Shown: positions 63,095 to 64,000 of the stretch, piece after piece
Numbering within the stretch: the stretch's first letter is position 1
Layout of the letters: each line of letters starts with the position of its first letter
Assembly (NCBI GenBank): GCA_009775095.1
Contig: VSOZ01000012.1
Coordinates: forward strand, 1-64,000
Length of the DNA stretch: 64,000 nt
Source of the DNA: Muribaculum sp.
Lineage (GTDB): Bacteria > Bacteroidota > Bacteroidia > Bacteroidales > Muribaculaceae
Reading direction: 5' to 3'
Program-made: the position numbers and the translations under genes
The notes under the pieces: generated by a model
What the model saw: the letters and a program-made list of their open reading frames with translations, nothing else
What the model was told of the DNA's origin: nothing
Database searches by the model: none

Positions 63095-64000
63095 ATGGCC
63101 GGAATTTACATACACATACCGTTCTGCCACTCAAAGTGCGCTTACTGCGACTTCTACTCCACACCAAGACAAGAAGCCATGTCGGCCTACGTGCCCGCAC
63201 TGCTTAAAGAATGGGAAGCCCGACATTACGAACTGACAGAGCCGATAACAACCGTATACATAGGCGGAGGTACACCGTCACTGCTTTCCCCTGCTATGCT
63301 GTCGGCCATAACATCGGTTTTCGCCATACCCGGCGTTGAAGAGTTTACCATCGAAGCCAATCCGGAGGACATCAACGAACAATGGGCCAAGCACATAACC
63401 GGATCCGGCATAAACCGAGTGAGTTTAGGCATACAATCGCTCGTTGACAAAGAACTTTCCACCGTGGGCCGGCGACATACGGCGGCGGAGGCTATAGAGG
63501 CTATCAACATCCTACGCGATGCAGGAATTACAGAGATAAGCGGTGACCTTATATACGGACTGCCTGAACAAACAGTCAATACATGGCGATACTCGCTCGA
63601 CACACTGGTCGCGCTCGGACTGCCTCATATATCGGCCTACTCTCTGTCATACGAAGAGGGCACCCGGCTGTATGCGCGGTTACTTGCAGGAAAACTCCGT
63701 GAAACCGATGAAGAGACAGTGGCCGAGATGTATGACTACATGACCTCAACACTGCGCGACGCAGGATACGAGCACTACGAAATATCCAATTTTGCCAAAC
63801 CGGGACACAGAGCCCGTCACAACAGCTCATACTGGCACTTTGTCCCCTACCTCGGTCTCGGGCCGGCGGCCCACAGCTTTGACGGAAAAATAAGACGAGT
63901 CAACAAAGCAGATCTTCGCGGCTACATAACGGCAATAAACCATGGTGAAAAGTTTTATGACGAGGAAGACGAATCACCCACCGACCTATTCAACGACTAC
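63095..64000 (+). CDS. hemW: HemW-type radical SAM protein (coproporphyrinogen III oxidase-like), 3' cut by window
   Basis: The first 302 codons are present; the frame is open at the right edge. The radical-SAM cluster Cys-x3-Cys-x2-Cys is in Phe-Cys-His-Ser-Lys-Cys-Ala-Tyr-Cys-Asp-Phe (~10-20), followed by Tyr-Ile-Gly-Gly-Gly-Thr-Pro-Ser and Gly-Leu-Pro-Glu-Gln-Thr. HemW-type members lack the extra N-terminal Cys of HemN and act as haem chaperones. It starts 10 bp after the nuclease gene stops, in the same transcription run. Confidence 0.93.
   Translation, partial: MAGIYIHIPFCHSKCAYCDFYSTPRQEAMSAYVPALLKEWEARHYELTEPITTVYIGGGTPSLLSPAMLSAITSVFAIPGVEEFTIEANPEDINEQWAKHITGSGINRVSLGIQSLVDKELSTVGRRHTAAEAIEAINILRDAGITEISGDLIYGLPEQTVNTWRYSLDTLVALGLPHISAYSLSYEEGTRLYARLLAGKLRETDEETVAEMYDYMTSTLRDAGYEHYEISNFAKPGHRARHNSSYWHFVPYLGLGPAAHSFDGKIRRVNKADLRGYITAINHGEKFYDEEDESPTDLFNDY

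Noticed and set aside
1..64000. tRNA, rRNA, replication origin
   Set aside because: No cloverleaf, rRNA core sequence or DnaA-box cluster was recognised by eye; a covariance search would be needed to exclude small RNAs.

Overview
The window reads as a chromosomal segment of a gut Bacteroidales bacterium, most likely of the Muribaculaceae (S24-7) type. The evidence is a SusC/SusD pair with its own ECF sigma/anti-sigma couple, a hybrid two-component regulator of the polysaccharide-locus type, many surface-lipoprotein signals (Cys followed by acidic residues), and repeated promoters of the Bacteroidetes form TTTG-N18-20-TAnnTTTG. Genus-level placement is inference.

Layout. 1-5.0 kb: tail of an outer-membrane barrel protein and two tandem secreted caspase-fold (gingipain-like, C25-type) proteins with HEAT-type C-termini. 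5.0-9.3 kb, minus strand: a PatB/MalY-type PLP enzyme coupled to a DUF3737 beta-helix protein, then a MATE exporter and a MarC membrane protein. 9.3-12.6 kb: a palindromic repeat, then a lipoprotein with a Gly/Pro linker and an AT-rich papain-like C-terminal domain, followed by three related small secreted proteins (a candidate effector/inhibitor cassette). 12.7-14.4 kb: a TPR membrane regulator. 14.4-22.7 kb: an arabinan/pectin side-chain cluster (GH51, type-B carboxylesterase, double esterase-GH43 fusion) next to a degenerate HTCS regulator. 22.8-24.5 kb: a barrel protein and rplU-rpmA.

24.5-27.5 kb is a non-coding region of palindromic elements and a 364-bp tandemly duplicated hairpin-rich block. 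An IS110-family element (about 25860-27162) sits inside one hairpin. Its 5' non-coding part forms two large stem-loops whose loops match, in the expected polarity, the two flanks of the insertion site and the two ends of the element. This is the architecture of a bridge RNA, and its target can be read from this sequence alone.

27.5-31.5 kb: a TIR-WG-repeat protein and a CbxX-type AAA+ ATPase, a possible defence or signalling pair. 31.5-44.5 kb: one long minus-strand locus of ECF sigma, FecR, STN-SusC, SusD, PQQ/Fn3-like lipoprotein, metallo-beta-lactamase-fold lipoprotein, two near-duplicate glycerophosphodiester phosphodiesterases and an organophosphate:phosphate antiporter-type MFS transporter, ended by a strong terminator. 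It looks like a Sus-type locus for phosphodiester (glycerophosphoryl) substrates rather than ordinary glycans.

44.5-64 kb is mostly housekeeping: a SpoU methyltransferase, a secreted GH43, an SLC45-type MFS transporter, ychF, a thioredoxin-fold secreted protein, tpx, three dTDP-amino-sugar genes, a YccF protein, DUF5063-nadD-gmk-yicC, and tsaB-metF-holB-addB-like nuclease-hemW (the last cut by the window edge). No rRNA, tRNA or CRISPR array was recognised.
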